This document shows, piece after piece, positions 33,401 to 45,400 of a DNA stretch of 64,000 nucleotides. The translations under genes and the position numbers were made by a program. The notes under the pieces were generated by a model, which worked only from the letters and a program-made list of their open reading frames with translations, was not told the origin of the DNA and made no database searches. Position 1 is the first letter of the stretch. Each line of letters begins with the position of its first letter. The stretch comes from Acanthamoeba castellanii str. Neff (lineage: Eukaryota > Discosea > Longamoebia > Acanthamoebidae). The stretch lies in contig NW_004457532.1 in the NCBI RefSeq assembly GCF_000313135.1, positions 235,155 through 299,154 of the forward strand, written 5' to 3'.

Positions 33401-36400
33401 ACGCTGCCCTGCACCAGGAGGTCGGCGCCCATGGTCGCGTCCGAAGCGAACGACGCCGCGCCGGCCACGTCGAGCGTGGAGAGCAGAGAAGTGGCCTGAG
33501 TCACGGTGAACTCGCCCGACACGAGAGCGTCGCCACCCACGGTGAGGTCGATATCCACCGACAGAGTGCCGGTGACGAGCGCACCGGCGTTGACGGTGAG
33601 AGCCGACTGGAGGGTCGTGGTGCCGGTCACCTCGAGCGAAGAGCCCAGAGTGGTGGCGCCCACGACGAGCAGCGTGTTGCCCAGGCTCGTGGCCTCTTCG
33701 ACAAACAGCGCGCCGTCCGTGCTGAGGTCGCCAAGTACCGACGCGTCGCCTGCAACGGTGGCATCGGTGTTGACCGCGAGGCTGCCCTGTACCAGCAGGT
33801 CGACGCCCATGGTCGCGTCCGAAGCGAACGACGCCGCGCCGGCCACGTCGAGCGTGGACAGCAGAGAAGTGGCCTGAGTCACGGTGAACTCGCCCGACAC
33901 GAGAGCGTCGCCACCCACGGTGAGGTCGATGTCCACCGACAGAGTGCCAGTGACGAGCGCATCGGCATTGACAGTGAGAGCCGACTGGAGGGTCGTGGTG
34001 CCGGTCACCTCGAGCGAAGAGCCCAGAGTGGTCTGGCCCACAACGATGAGGTCATCGCCGAGGCTGGTGGCCTGCTCGACGAACAGTGCGCCGTCGGTCT
34101 GCATGTTGCCGCTCACCGACATGACGCCGCTCACCGACGCGTCGGCCACGACGACCAGACTGTCCTCGAGCGTGGTCTCGCCCAGCACGACCAAGCCTGT
34201 CGCGCAGCGATGTCATGCCGCTGACGTGGAGAGTGCCGTCGACCTGGACGTTGGCGCCGAAGGCGGCGTCGTCGGACACACTGAGGTAGCGCTGCACCGA
34301 CAGATCGAAGTCGACGAACAACGTGCCAGTCACCTGGGCGTCGTCGTCCACGTACAGATATTGGTGCAGCGTGGTCTCGCCCTGCACGTCCAGGTGCGAC
34401 CCGAGGCTGGTCTCGCCCACGACCGTGAGATTGTTGCCCAGGCTGGTGATCTTCTCCACGAGCAGCTCGCCGTCCGTGTGCACGAAGCCGCGCACCGAGA
34501 AGTCGCCCAGCACGGCAGCGTCCGTGTTGACCGTGAGGTCGGTGTTGATCTCAACGCTGCCCTGCACCAGGAGGTCGGCGCCCATGGTCGCGTCCGAAGC
34601 GAACGACGCCGCGCCGGCCACGTCGAGCGTGGACAGCAGAGAAGTGGCCTGAGTCACAGTGAACTCGCCCGACACGAGAGCGTCGCCGGCCACGGTGAGG
34701 TCCGTGTCCACCGACAGAGTGCCGGTGACGAGCGCATCGGCATTGACGGTGAGAGCCGACTGGAGGGTCGTGGTGCCGGTCACCTCGAGCGAAGAGCCCA
34801 GAGTGGTGGCGCCCACGACGAGCAGCGTGTTGCCCAGACTCGTGGCCTCTTCGACAAACAGCGCGCCGTCCGTGCTGAGGTCGCCAAGTACCGACACGGC
34901 GCCAGCAACGGTGGCATCGGTGTTGACGGCGAGTCTGCCCTGTACCAGCAGGTCGACGCCCATGGTAACATCCGAGGCGAACGACGCCACACCGGCCACG
35001 TCGAGCGTGGAGAGCAGCGAAGTGGCCTGAGTCACGGTGAGCTCGCCCGACACGAGAGCGTCGCCGCCCACGGTGAGGTCCGTGTCCACCGACAGAGTGC
35101 CGGTGACGTGTGCATAGGCATTGACAGTGAGAGCCGACTGAAGGGTCGTGGTGCCGGTCACCTCGAGCGAAGAGCTCAGAGTGGTCTGGCCCACAACGAC
35201 GAGGTCGTCGCCGAGGCTGGTGGCCTGCTCGACGAACAGCGCACCGTCGGTCTGCATGTTGCCGCTCACCGACATGATGCCGCTCACCGACGCGTCGGCC
35301 CTGATGAAGAGGTCGTCCTCGAGCGTGGTCTCGCCCAGCACGACCAACCTGGCGCGCAGCGACGTCGACCCAGTGACCACGGCGGAGCCATCGACCTGCA
35401 GGGCACCCTTGACCCAGGCCTCGTTCTCGATGACCACGTCACGGCCAACCGACAGGTCCAGGTCGGCCCACAGCGTGCCGGAGACGGCCGCCTCGTTGGT
35501 GACCGAGAGGTAGTTGTGGATGGTGGTCTCGCCCTGCACGTCGAGCCGGGCGCCGAGGGTGGTGGCGCCCACGACGAGCAGCGTATTGCCCAGGCTCGTG
35601 GCCTCCTCGACAAACAGCGCGCCGTCGGTGTTGACATCGCCGCGCACCGACGCGTCGCCTGCAACGGTGGCATCGGTGTTGACCGCGAGGCTGCCCTGCA
35701 CAACGAGATCGACGCCCATGGTCGCGTCCGAAGCGAACGACGCCGCGCCGGCCACGTCGAGCGTGGAGAGCAGCGAAGTGGCCTGCGTCACGGTGAACTC
35801 GCCCGATACGAGAGCGTCGCCGCCCACGGTGAGGTCCGTGTCCACCGACAGAGTGCCGGTGATGTGTGCATCGGCGTTGACGGTGAGAGCCGACTGGAGG
35901 GTCGTGGTGCCGGTCACCTCGAGCGAAGAGCCCAGAGTGGTCTGGCCCACAACGACGAGGTCGTCGCCGAGGCTCGTGGCCTCCTCGACAAACAGCGCAC
36001 CGTCCGTGCTGAGGTCGCCAAGTACCGACGCGTCGCCTGCAACGGTGGCATCGGTGTTGACCGCGAGGCTGCCCTGTACCAGCAGGTCGACGCCCACAGC
36101 GACATCCGTGGCGAACGACGCCGCGCCGGCCACGTCGAGCGAGGAGAGCAGAGAAGTGGCCTGAGTCACAGTGAACTCGCCCGACACGAGAGCGTCGCCA
36201 CCCACGGTGAGGTCGATGTCCACCGACAGAGTGCCGGTGACGAGCGCATCGGCATTGACAGTGAGAGCTGACTGAAGGGTCGTGGTGCCGGTCACCGCGA
36301 GCGAAGAGCCCAGAGTGGTCTGGCCCACAACGATGAGGTCGTCGCCGAGGCTGGTGGCCTGCTCGACGAACAGCGCGCCGTCGGTCTGCATGTTGCCGCT

Positions 36401-39400
36401 CACCGACATGATGCCGCTCACAGACGCGTCGGCCACGACGACCAGACTGTCCTCGAGCGTGGTCTCGCCCAGCACGACAAGCCTGTCGCGCAGCGACGTC
36501 ATGCCGCTGACGTGGAGAGTGCCGTCGACCTGGACGTTGGCGCCGAAGGCGGCGTCGTCGGACACACTGAGGTAGCGCTGCACCGACAGATCGAAGTCGA
36601 CGAACAGCGTGCCAGTCACCTGGGCGTCGTCGTCCACGTAGAGATATTGGTGCAGCGTGGTCTCGCCCTGCACGTCCAGGTGCGACCCGAGGCTCGTCTC
36701 GCCCACGACCGTGAGGTTGCTGCCCAGGCTGGTGATCTTCTCCACGAGCAGCTCGCCATCCGTGTGCACGTCGCCGCGCACCGACACGAGGCCGGCCACG
36801 AGCACGTTGTCGTGGAAGGCCGCCTGGCTGTCGACTGCGAGCTCGCCCTTGACCGACGAGGCGCCGTCGACCTGCGACTTGCCGCTGACGCCAAGGTCGC
36901 CGGCGACGAAGGTGTTCCTGCCGACGAGCACGTCGCGCTCGACCGAAACGTCCCAGTTGGCGTAGAGGGTGCCCACAACCTCGGCGTCGTTGTTGACCAA
37001 CACGTAGCCGTTGAACGCGCTGTCGCCAGTGACGGCGAGCTCGCCATTGAGGCTTGCATCGGATCTGACCACAAGAGTGCCGCCGAGGCTGGTGGCCTCC
37101 TCGACAAACAGGCGGCCGCTGGTGCTGAGGTCGCCATGCACGGAGGCATCGGCGAGGACGTCGACATTAGAGCTGACAACCAGGTTGCCCTCGACGAGCG
37201 CGTCGTTAGCCACGGTCAGGTCAGCAGCAAAGACGGCGTCGCCCGTGACGTCGAGCGTGGAGAGCAGAGAAGTGGCCTGAGTCACAGTGAACTCGCCCGA
37301 CACGAGAGCGTCGCCGCCCACGGTGAGGTCCGTGTCCACCGACAGAGTGCCGGTGATGTGCGCATCGGCGTTGACGGCCAGAGCCGACTGGAGGGTCGTG
37401 GTGCCGGTCACCTCGAGCGAAGAGCCCAGAGTGGTCTGGCCCACAACGATGAGGTCGTCGCCGAGGCTGGTGGCCTGCTCGACGAACAGCGCGCCGTCGG
37501 TCTGCATGTTGCCGCTCACCGACATGATGCCGCTCACCGACGAGTCGCCCCTGACGAAGAGGTCGTCCTCGAGCGTGGTCTCGCCCAGCACGACCAGCCT
37601 GTCGCGCAGCGATGTCATGCCGCTGACGTGGAGAGTGCCGTCGACCTGGACGTTGGCGCCGAAGGCGGCGTCGTCGGACACACTGAGGTAGCGCTGCACC
37701 GACAGATCGAAGTCGACGAACAGCGTGCCAGTCACCTGGGCGTCGTCGTCCACGTAGAGATATTGGTGCAGCGTGGTCTCGCCCTGCACGTCCAAGTGAG
37801 ACCCGAGGCTCGTCTCGCCCACGACCGTGAGATTGTTGCCCAGGCTGGTGATCTTCTCCACGAGCAGCTCGCCATCCGTGTGCACGAAGCCGCGCACCGA
37901 GAAGTCGCCCAGCACGGCAGCGTCCGTGTTGACCGTGAGGTCGGTGTTGATCTCAACGCTGCCCTGCACCAGGAGGTCGGCGCCCATGGTCGCGTCCGAA
38001 GCGAACGACGCCGCGCCGGCCACGTCGAGCGTGGAGAGCAGAGAAGTGGCCTGCGTCACGGTGAGCTCGCCCGACACGAGAGCGTCGCCGCCCACGGTGA
38101 GGTCCGTGTCCACCGACAGAGTGCCGGTGACGAGCGCATCGGCATTGACAGTGAGAGCCGACTGAAGGGTCGTGGTGCCGGTCACCTCGAGCGAAGAGCT
38201 CAGAGTGGTCTGGCCCACAACGACGAGGTCGTCGCCGAGGCTGGTGGCCTGCTCGACGAACAGCGCACCGTCGGTCTGCATGTTGCCGCTCACCGACATG
38301 ATGCCGCTCACCGACGCGTCGGCCCTGACGAAGAGGTCGTCCTCGAGCGTGGTCTCGCCCAGCACGACCAACCTGGCGCGCAGCGACGTCGACCCAGTGA
38401 CCACGGCGGAGCCATCGACCTGCAGGGCACCCTTGACCCAGGCCTCGTTCTCGATGACCACGTCACGGCCAACCGACAGGTCCAGGTCGGCCCACAGCGT
38501 GCCGGAGACGGCCGCCTCGTTGGTGACCGAGAGGTAGTTGTGGATGGTGGTCTCGCCCTGCACGTCGAGCCGGGCGCCGAGGGTGGTGGCGCCTATGACG
38601 AGCAGCGTGTTGCCCAGGCTCGTGGCCTCTCGACAAACAGCGCGCCGTCGGTGTTGACATCACCGCGCACCGACACGTCGCCAGCAACGGTGACATCGGT
38701 GTTGACGGCGAGGCTGCCCTGCACCAGGAGGTCGACGCCCACAGCGACATCCGAGGCGAACGATGCCAGGCCGGCCACGTCGAGCGTGGAGAGCAGCGAA
38801 GTGGCCTGAGTCACAGTGAACTCGCCCGACACGAGAGCGTCGCCGCCCACGGTGAGGTCCGTGTCCACCGACAGAGTGCCGGTGATGTGCGCATCGGCGT
38901 TGACAGAGAGCCGACTGGAGGGTCGTGGTGCCGGTCACCTCGAGCGAAGAGTCCAGAGTGGTCTGGCCCACGACGACGAGGTCGTCGCCGAGGCTGGTGG
39001 TCTTCTCGACGAACAGGTCGCCGTCCGTGTGCACGCTGCCGCGTACCGACAGCTCGCCAAGAACCACGGCGTCATCGTCCACGACAAGGTTGCCCTGCAT
39101 AAAGGCGTTGTTGGCGACCGTGAGGTCGGCACCGAAGTACGCCTCGCCCGCAACGCTGAGGGTGGCCTGCAGCTCGGTGGTCTGCTTCACGACCAGGTCG
39201 CCGAGGACGCTGGTGTCGCGGCCGACGATGACGTCCCAATCCACCGACAGAGTGCCGGTGATAAACGCGTTGTGGTTGACGGTGAGAGCCGACTGGAGGG
39301 TCGTGGTGCCGGTCACCTCGAGCGAAGAGCTCAGGGTGGTCTGGCCCACAACGACGAGGTCGTCGCCGAGGCTGGTGGCCTTCTCGACGAACAGGTCGCC

Positions 39401-42400
39401 GTCCGTGTGCACGCTGCCGCGTACCGACAGCTCGCCAAGAACCACGGCGTCATCGTCCACGACAAGGTTGCCCTGCATAAAGGCGTTGTTGGCGACCGTG
39501 AGGTCGGCACCGAAGTACGCCTCGCCCGCAACGCTGAGGGTGGCCTGCAGCTCGGTGGTCTGCTTCACGACCAGGTCGCCGAGGACGCTGGTGTCGCGGC
39601 CGACGATGACGTCCCAATCCACCGACAGAGTGCCGGTGATAAACGTGTTGTGGTTGACGGTGAGAGCCGACTGGAGGGTCGTGGTGCCGGTCACCTCGAG
39701 CGAAGAGCTCAGAGTGGTGGCGCCCATGACGATAAGGTCGTCGCCGAGGCTGGTGGCCTGCTCGACGAACAGCGCACCGTCGGTCTGCATGTTGCCGCTC
39801 ACCGACATGATGCCGCTCACCGACGCGTCGCCCCTGACGAAGAGGTCGTCCTCGAGCGTGGTGACGTCGATGACGAGAAGGGTGTAACCAAGAGATGTCG
39901 CGCCGTTGATGGCCGCGCCGCTTTCGCCCACAATATCGCCGCGAATGGTGGCGTCGCTGCCCACGACCAGGTGGCGCTCCACCGACAGATCAAAGTCGAC
40001 GAACAACGTGCCACTCACCTGGGCGTCGTCGTCCACGTAGAGGTATTGGTGCAGCGTGGTCTCGCCCTGCACGTCCAGGTGCGACCCGAGGCTCGTCTCG
40101 CCCACGACCGTGAGGTTGCTGCCCAGGCTGGTGATCTTCTCCACGAGCAGCTCGCCATCCGTGTGCACGTCGCCGCGCACCGACACGAGGCCGGCCACGA
40201 GCACGTTGTCGTGGAAGGCCGCCTGGCTGTCGACTGCGAGCTCGCCCTTGACCGACGAGGCGCCGTCGACCTGCGACTTGCCGCTGACGCCAAGGTCGCC
40301 GGCGACGAAGGTGTTCCTGCCGACGAGCACGTCGCGCTCGACCGAAACGTCCCAGTTGGCGTAGAGGGTGCCCACAACCTCGGCGTCGTTGTTGACCAAC
40401 ACGTAGCCGTTGAACGCGCTGTCGCCAGTGACGGCGAGCTCGCCATTGAGGCTTGCATCGGATCTGACCACAAGAGTGCCGCCGAGGCTGGTGGCCTTCT
40501 CCACGAACAGGTCGCCGTCCATGTGCACGTCCCCGCGCACCGACAGCTCCGAATCGAGAAGCGCGTCTCCGCCGACGAAAAGCTCGTTGTTGAGCGAGGC
40601 AACGCCGTCCACGACGATGCGTGACCGCATCAGAGCATCGCCTTCGACTGAGAGCGTGGCGCCGACCCACACAGTGCTGTCGGCATAGACGGCGCCGACA
40701 AGCGACGCCTCTCCGTTGACGAAGAGGTTCACCTCCACCATGGCATCCTTGCCGACAACCAGGTGCTCGGTGACGGTGGCGGCAGCGTTGACGAGCAGGT
40801 CGCTCTGGAGCGTGGTCTCACCGACGACGAAGAGAGTCTCGCCGAGGCTGGTGGCCTTCTCCACGAACAGGTCGCCGTCCGTGCGCACGTCTCCTCGCAC
40901 AGAGACCGAGCCACGCACTGACGCCTCTCCCGCGACCTCCAAGTGCTGGCCAACGGTAGCGCTTTCCGCAATGTCGACGTTGGCGCCCACCGTCATGTCC
41001 TCAGCGAACGAGGACAGACCGTCGACGTAAAGACCGTCGCGCAGCTCGGTGAACTTGTCCACCTGGAGCTCGCCGCCGACGAGCACGTCCGCCAGCGCGC
41101 GCACGATGCCCTCGACGGTGGCCGTTCTGGTCACGGTGAGCGACTGCGAGATTTCGACGTTGGCATCCACGAACACGTCGTCCAGGAGCGTGGTCTCGCC
41201 CACGACGAGAAGAGTCTCGCCGAGGCTGGTGGCCTTCTCCACGAACAGGTCGCCGTCCGTGTGCACGTCCCCGCGCACCGACAGCTCGCCCTCGACCAGC
41301 ACGTCGGCGCGGGCCGTGACCTGCTGCGTCAAGGTCGAGGCTCCGTCCACCACGAGGCCGCCCTGAAGCGACGTGTGACCGCCGACCAAGGCATCCGTGT
41401 CGACGCGCACGTCGCCCTTGATCCATGCGTCCTCTCCACCACGGCATTGCGCTCGACGGAGAGATCGTAATCGACCCACAGAGTGCCTGTGACTTCGGCG
41501 TCGTCGGTAACGCGGAGATATTGGTGCAGCGTGGTCTCGCCCTGCACGTCCAGGTGCGATCCGAGGCTCGTCTCGCCGCCGACGAAGAGGGTCTCGCCGA
41601 GGCTGGTGGCCTTCTCCACGAACAGGTCGAGGTTGATGCGCACATCGCCCTCCACCGACACGAGCCCGCCGAAGTCAGCATCGCCGTCCACATCGAGCTC
41701 GCCGTCCACATCGAGGTCGCCGCTCACGTCTACGTTGGCGCCCACCGTCATGTCCTCGGCGAACGAGGACAGACCGTCGACGTAAAGACCGTCGCGCAGC
41801 TCGGTGAACTTGTCCACCTTGAGCTCGCCGCCGACGAGCACGTCCGACAGCGCGCGCACGATGCCCTCGACGGTGGCCGTTCTGGTCACGGTGAGCGATT
41901 GCGAGATCTCGACGTTGGCATCCACGAACACGTCGTCCAGGAGCGTGGTCTCGCCCACGACGAAGAGGGTCTCGCCGAGGCTGGTGGCCTTCTCCACGAA
42001 CAGGTCGCCGTCCGTGTGCACGTCCCCGCGCACCGACAGCTCCGAATCGAGAAGCGCGTCTCCGCCGACGAAAAGCTCGCTGTTGAGCGAGGAAACGCCG
42101 TCCACGACGATGCGTGACCGCAGCAGGGCATCGCCTTCGACTGAGAGCGTGGCGCCGACCCACACGGTGCTGTCGGCATAGACGGCGCCGACAAGCGACG
42201 ACTCCCCGTTGACGAAGAGGTTCGCCTCCACCACGGCATCCTTGCCAACCGTTAGATTGTCATGGACGGTGGCATCGGCGTTAACAAGCAGGTCGTCTTC
42301 GAGCGTGGTCTCACCGACGACGAAGAGAGTCTCGCCGAGGCTGGTGGCCTTCTCCACGAACAGGTCGCCGTCCGTGTGCACGTCCCCGCGCACCGACAGC

Positions 42401-45400
42401 TCGCCGTAAACGTGCGCGTCAGCGAGCGCGTGCAAGTCTGACTGGAGCGAGGTCTCGCCGGCGACGTTGAGGGTCTCGCCGACAAGAGCGTTGCGATTGA
42501 CTTCGAGATCGCCCTTGACGGAGACATCGCGGCCAATGACGGTGTCGCGAGCCACCGAGAGGTCGTTACCCGCGAACACATCGCCCAAGAGGGTCGACTC
42601 ACCCGTCACCTCGACGCTGGCCGCAGCGAAGAGAGTCTCCATGAGCGTGGTCTCGCCGCCGACGAAGAGGGTCTCGCCGAGGCTGGTGGCCTTCTCCACG
42701 AACAGGTCGAGGTTGATGCGCACATCGCCCTCCACCGACACGAGCCCGCCGAAGTCAGCATCGCCGTCCACATCGAGCTCGCCGTCCACATCGAGGTCGC
42801 CGCTCACGTCCACGTTGGCGCCCACCGTCATGTCCTCGGCGAACGAGGACAGACCACCGACGTAAAGACCGTCGCGCAGCTCGGTGAACTTGTCCACCTG
42901 GAGCTCGCCGCCGACGAGCACGTCCGACAGCGCGCGCACGATGCCCTCGACGGTGGCCGTCTTGGTCACGGTGAGCGACTGCGAGATCTCGACGTTGGCA
43001 TCCACGAACACGTCGTCCAGGAGCGTGGTCTCGCCCACGACGAAGAGAGTCTCGCCGAGGCTGGTGGCCTTCTCCACGAACAGGTCGCCGTCGGTGCGCA
43101 CGTCCCCGCGCACCGACAGCTCGCCCTCGACCAACACGTCGGCGCGGGCCGTGACCTGCTGCGTCAAGGTCGAGGCTCCGTCCACCACGAGGCCGCCCTG
43201 AAGCGACGTGTGACCGCCGACCAAGGCATCCGTGTCGACGCGCACGTCGCCCTTGATCCATGCGTCCTGCTCCACCACGGCATTGCGCTCGACGGAGAGA
43301 TCGTAATCGACCCACAGAGTGCCTGTGACTTCGGCGTCGTCGGTAACGCGGAGATATTGGTGCAGCGTGGTCTCGCCCTGCACGTCCAGGTGCGATCCGA
43401 GGCTCGTCTCGCCGCCGACGAAGAGGGTCTCGCCGAGGCTGGTGGCCTTCTCCACGAACAGGTCGCCGTCCGTGCGCACGTCCCCGCGCACCGACAGCTC
43501 GCCGTAAACGTGCGCGTCAGCGAGCGCGTGCAAGTCTGACTGGAGCGAGGTCTCGCCGGCGACGTTGAGGGTCTCGCCGACAAGAGCGTTGCGATTGACT
43601 TCGAGATCGCCCTTGACGGAGACATCGCGGCCAATGACGGTGTCGCGAGCCACCGAGAGGTCGTTACCTGCGAACACATCGCCCAAGAGGGTCGACTCAC
43701 CCGTCACCTCGACGCTGGCATCGACAAAAGTGTCGTCCAGGAGCGTGGTCTCGCCCACAACGAGAAGAGTCTCGCCGAGGCTGGTGGCCTTCTCCACGAA
43801 CAGGTCGCCGTCCGTGTGCACGTCCCCGCGCACCGACAGCTCCGAATCGAGAAGCGCGTCTCCATTGACGAAAAGCTCGCTGTTGAGCGAGGCAACGCCG
43901 TCCACGACGATGCGTGACCGCAGCAGGGCATCGCCTTCGACTGAGAGCGTGGCGCCGACCCACACAGTGCTGTCGGCATAGACGGCGCCGACAAGCGACG
44001 ACTCCCCGTTGACGAAGAGGTTCGCCTCCACCACGGCATCCTTGCCAACCGTTAGATTGTCATGGACGGTGGCATCGGCGTTAACAAGCAGGTCGTCTTC
44101 GAGCGTGGTCTCACCGACGACGAAGAGAGTCTCGCCGAGGCTGGTGGCCTTCTCCACGAACAGGTCGCCGTCCGTGTGCACGTCCCCGCGCACCGACAGC
44201 TCGCCGTATACATCAGCGTCAAAATCCACAAGCAGCGAGCCGTCGATTTGAGCGTTGCCACCGATGAACACGTCCGACTGAAGCGATGTCACACCAGTTA
44301 CAGCGAGGCTAGACTGCACTTGGGCGTCGCCGGAAACATCGAGATCCTGGCCGATGCTCACGTAACCGGTAACGAAGGCATCGTGACTAGCGAAGACCGA
44401 GCCGACCAGCGACGAAATGCCGCCCACGGTAAGGGCCTGGCCAATCTCGGTGTCCTCGTCGACAGTGAGCGAGGCGTGAAGCTTGACTTCTCCAGTGACG
44501 TCGAGCGAGGCTTCGAGCGAGGCCGATCCGACGACGACGAGGGTGGCGCCGAGGCTGGTGGCCTTCTCCACGAACAGATCACCGTCCGTACGGATGTTGA
44601 CGCGCACAGACAGCTCGCCTCCGACGTTGGTGTTCTGGGCAACGTGAAGCGACTTGTCGAGGTAGGTATTGCCGTAGACGAACACGTCATCGTTGAGGGA
44701 GGAAATTCCCGTGACGGCAAGGTTAGCCTGGACGAAGGCGTCACCACCCACCTCAAGGTCCTCACGGACGACTGCGCTGGCACCGACGTAGACATTGCCA
44801 TCGAGTGACGAGTCTCCACCGACGCGGAAGTCGGCCGAAACGACGGCGTTGTGACCTACGGAGAGCGAGTCGGAAACGTCGGCCGTGCCTGTGACCACGA
44901 GCGCATCGTCGATGGTGGTCGCACCGACGACGAAGAGGGTCTGACCGAGGCTGGTGGCCTTCTCCACGAACAGGTTGCCGTCCGTGTGCACGTCCCCGCG
45001 CACCGACAGGTCAGCGCCAACCGAGGCGGACTGAACAACCTCGAGCTGCTGGTCGACATGCGCGGTGCCGTAGATCCACACGTTGTCACCAAGGGTAGAC
45101 TTCCCGGAGACAGCGAGGTTGCTCGCCAGGAGAGTGTTGCCGGTGACTTTGAGATCGCCTTGCACAGACGCGTCGCGACCGACGACGGCATCGCGAGCAA
45201 CGGAAAGATCGGTGCCGGCGAACACATCGCCGTCGAGCGAGGACTTGCCGCTGACGTGCGCATCCGCGTCGACGAGAAGGTTGCTAGCAAGAGTAGTCTC
45301 GCCGACGACGAAGAGAGTCTCGCCGAGGCTGGTGGCCTTCTCCACGAACAGGTCGCCGTCCGTGTGCACGTCCCCGCGCACGGACAAATCGCCACCGACG

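Noticed and set aside
31165..41030. Long plus-strand open frames of 500-800 codons antisense to the giant gene
   Set aside because: They mirror the strict repeat composition of the minus-strand gene (GAC/GTC-rich codons give stop-free complements). They have no signal peptide or splice structure, and their boundaries follow the repeat blocks.
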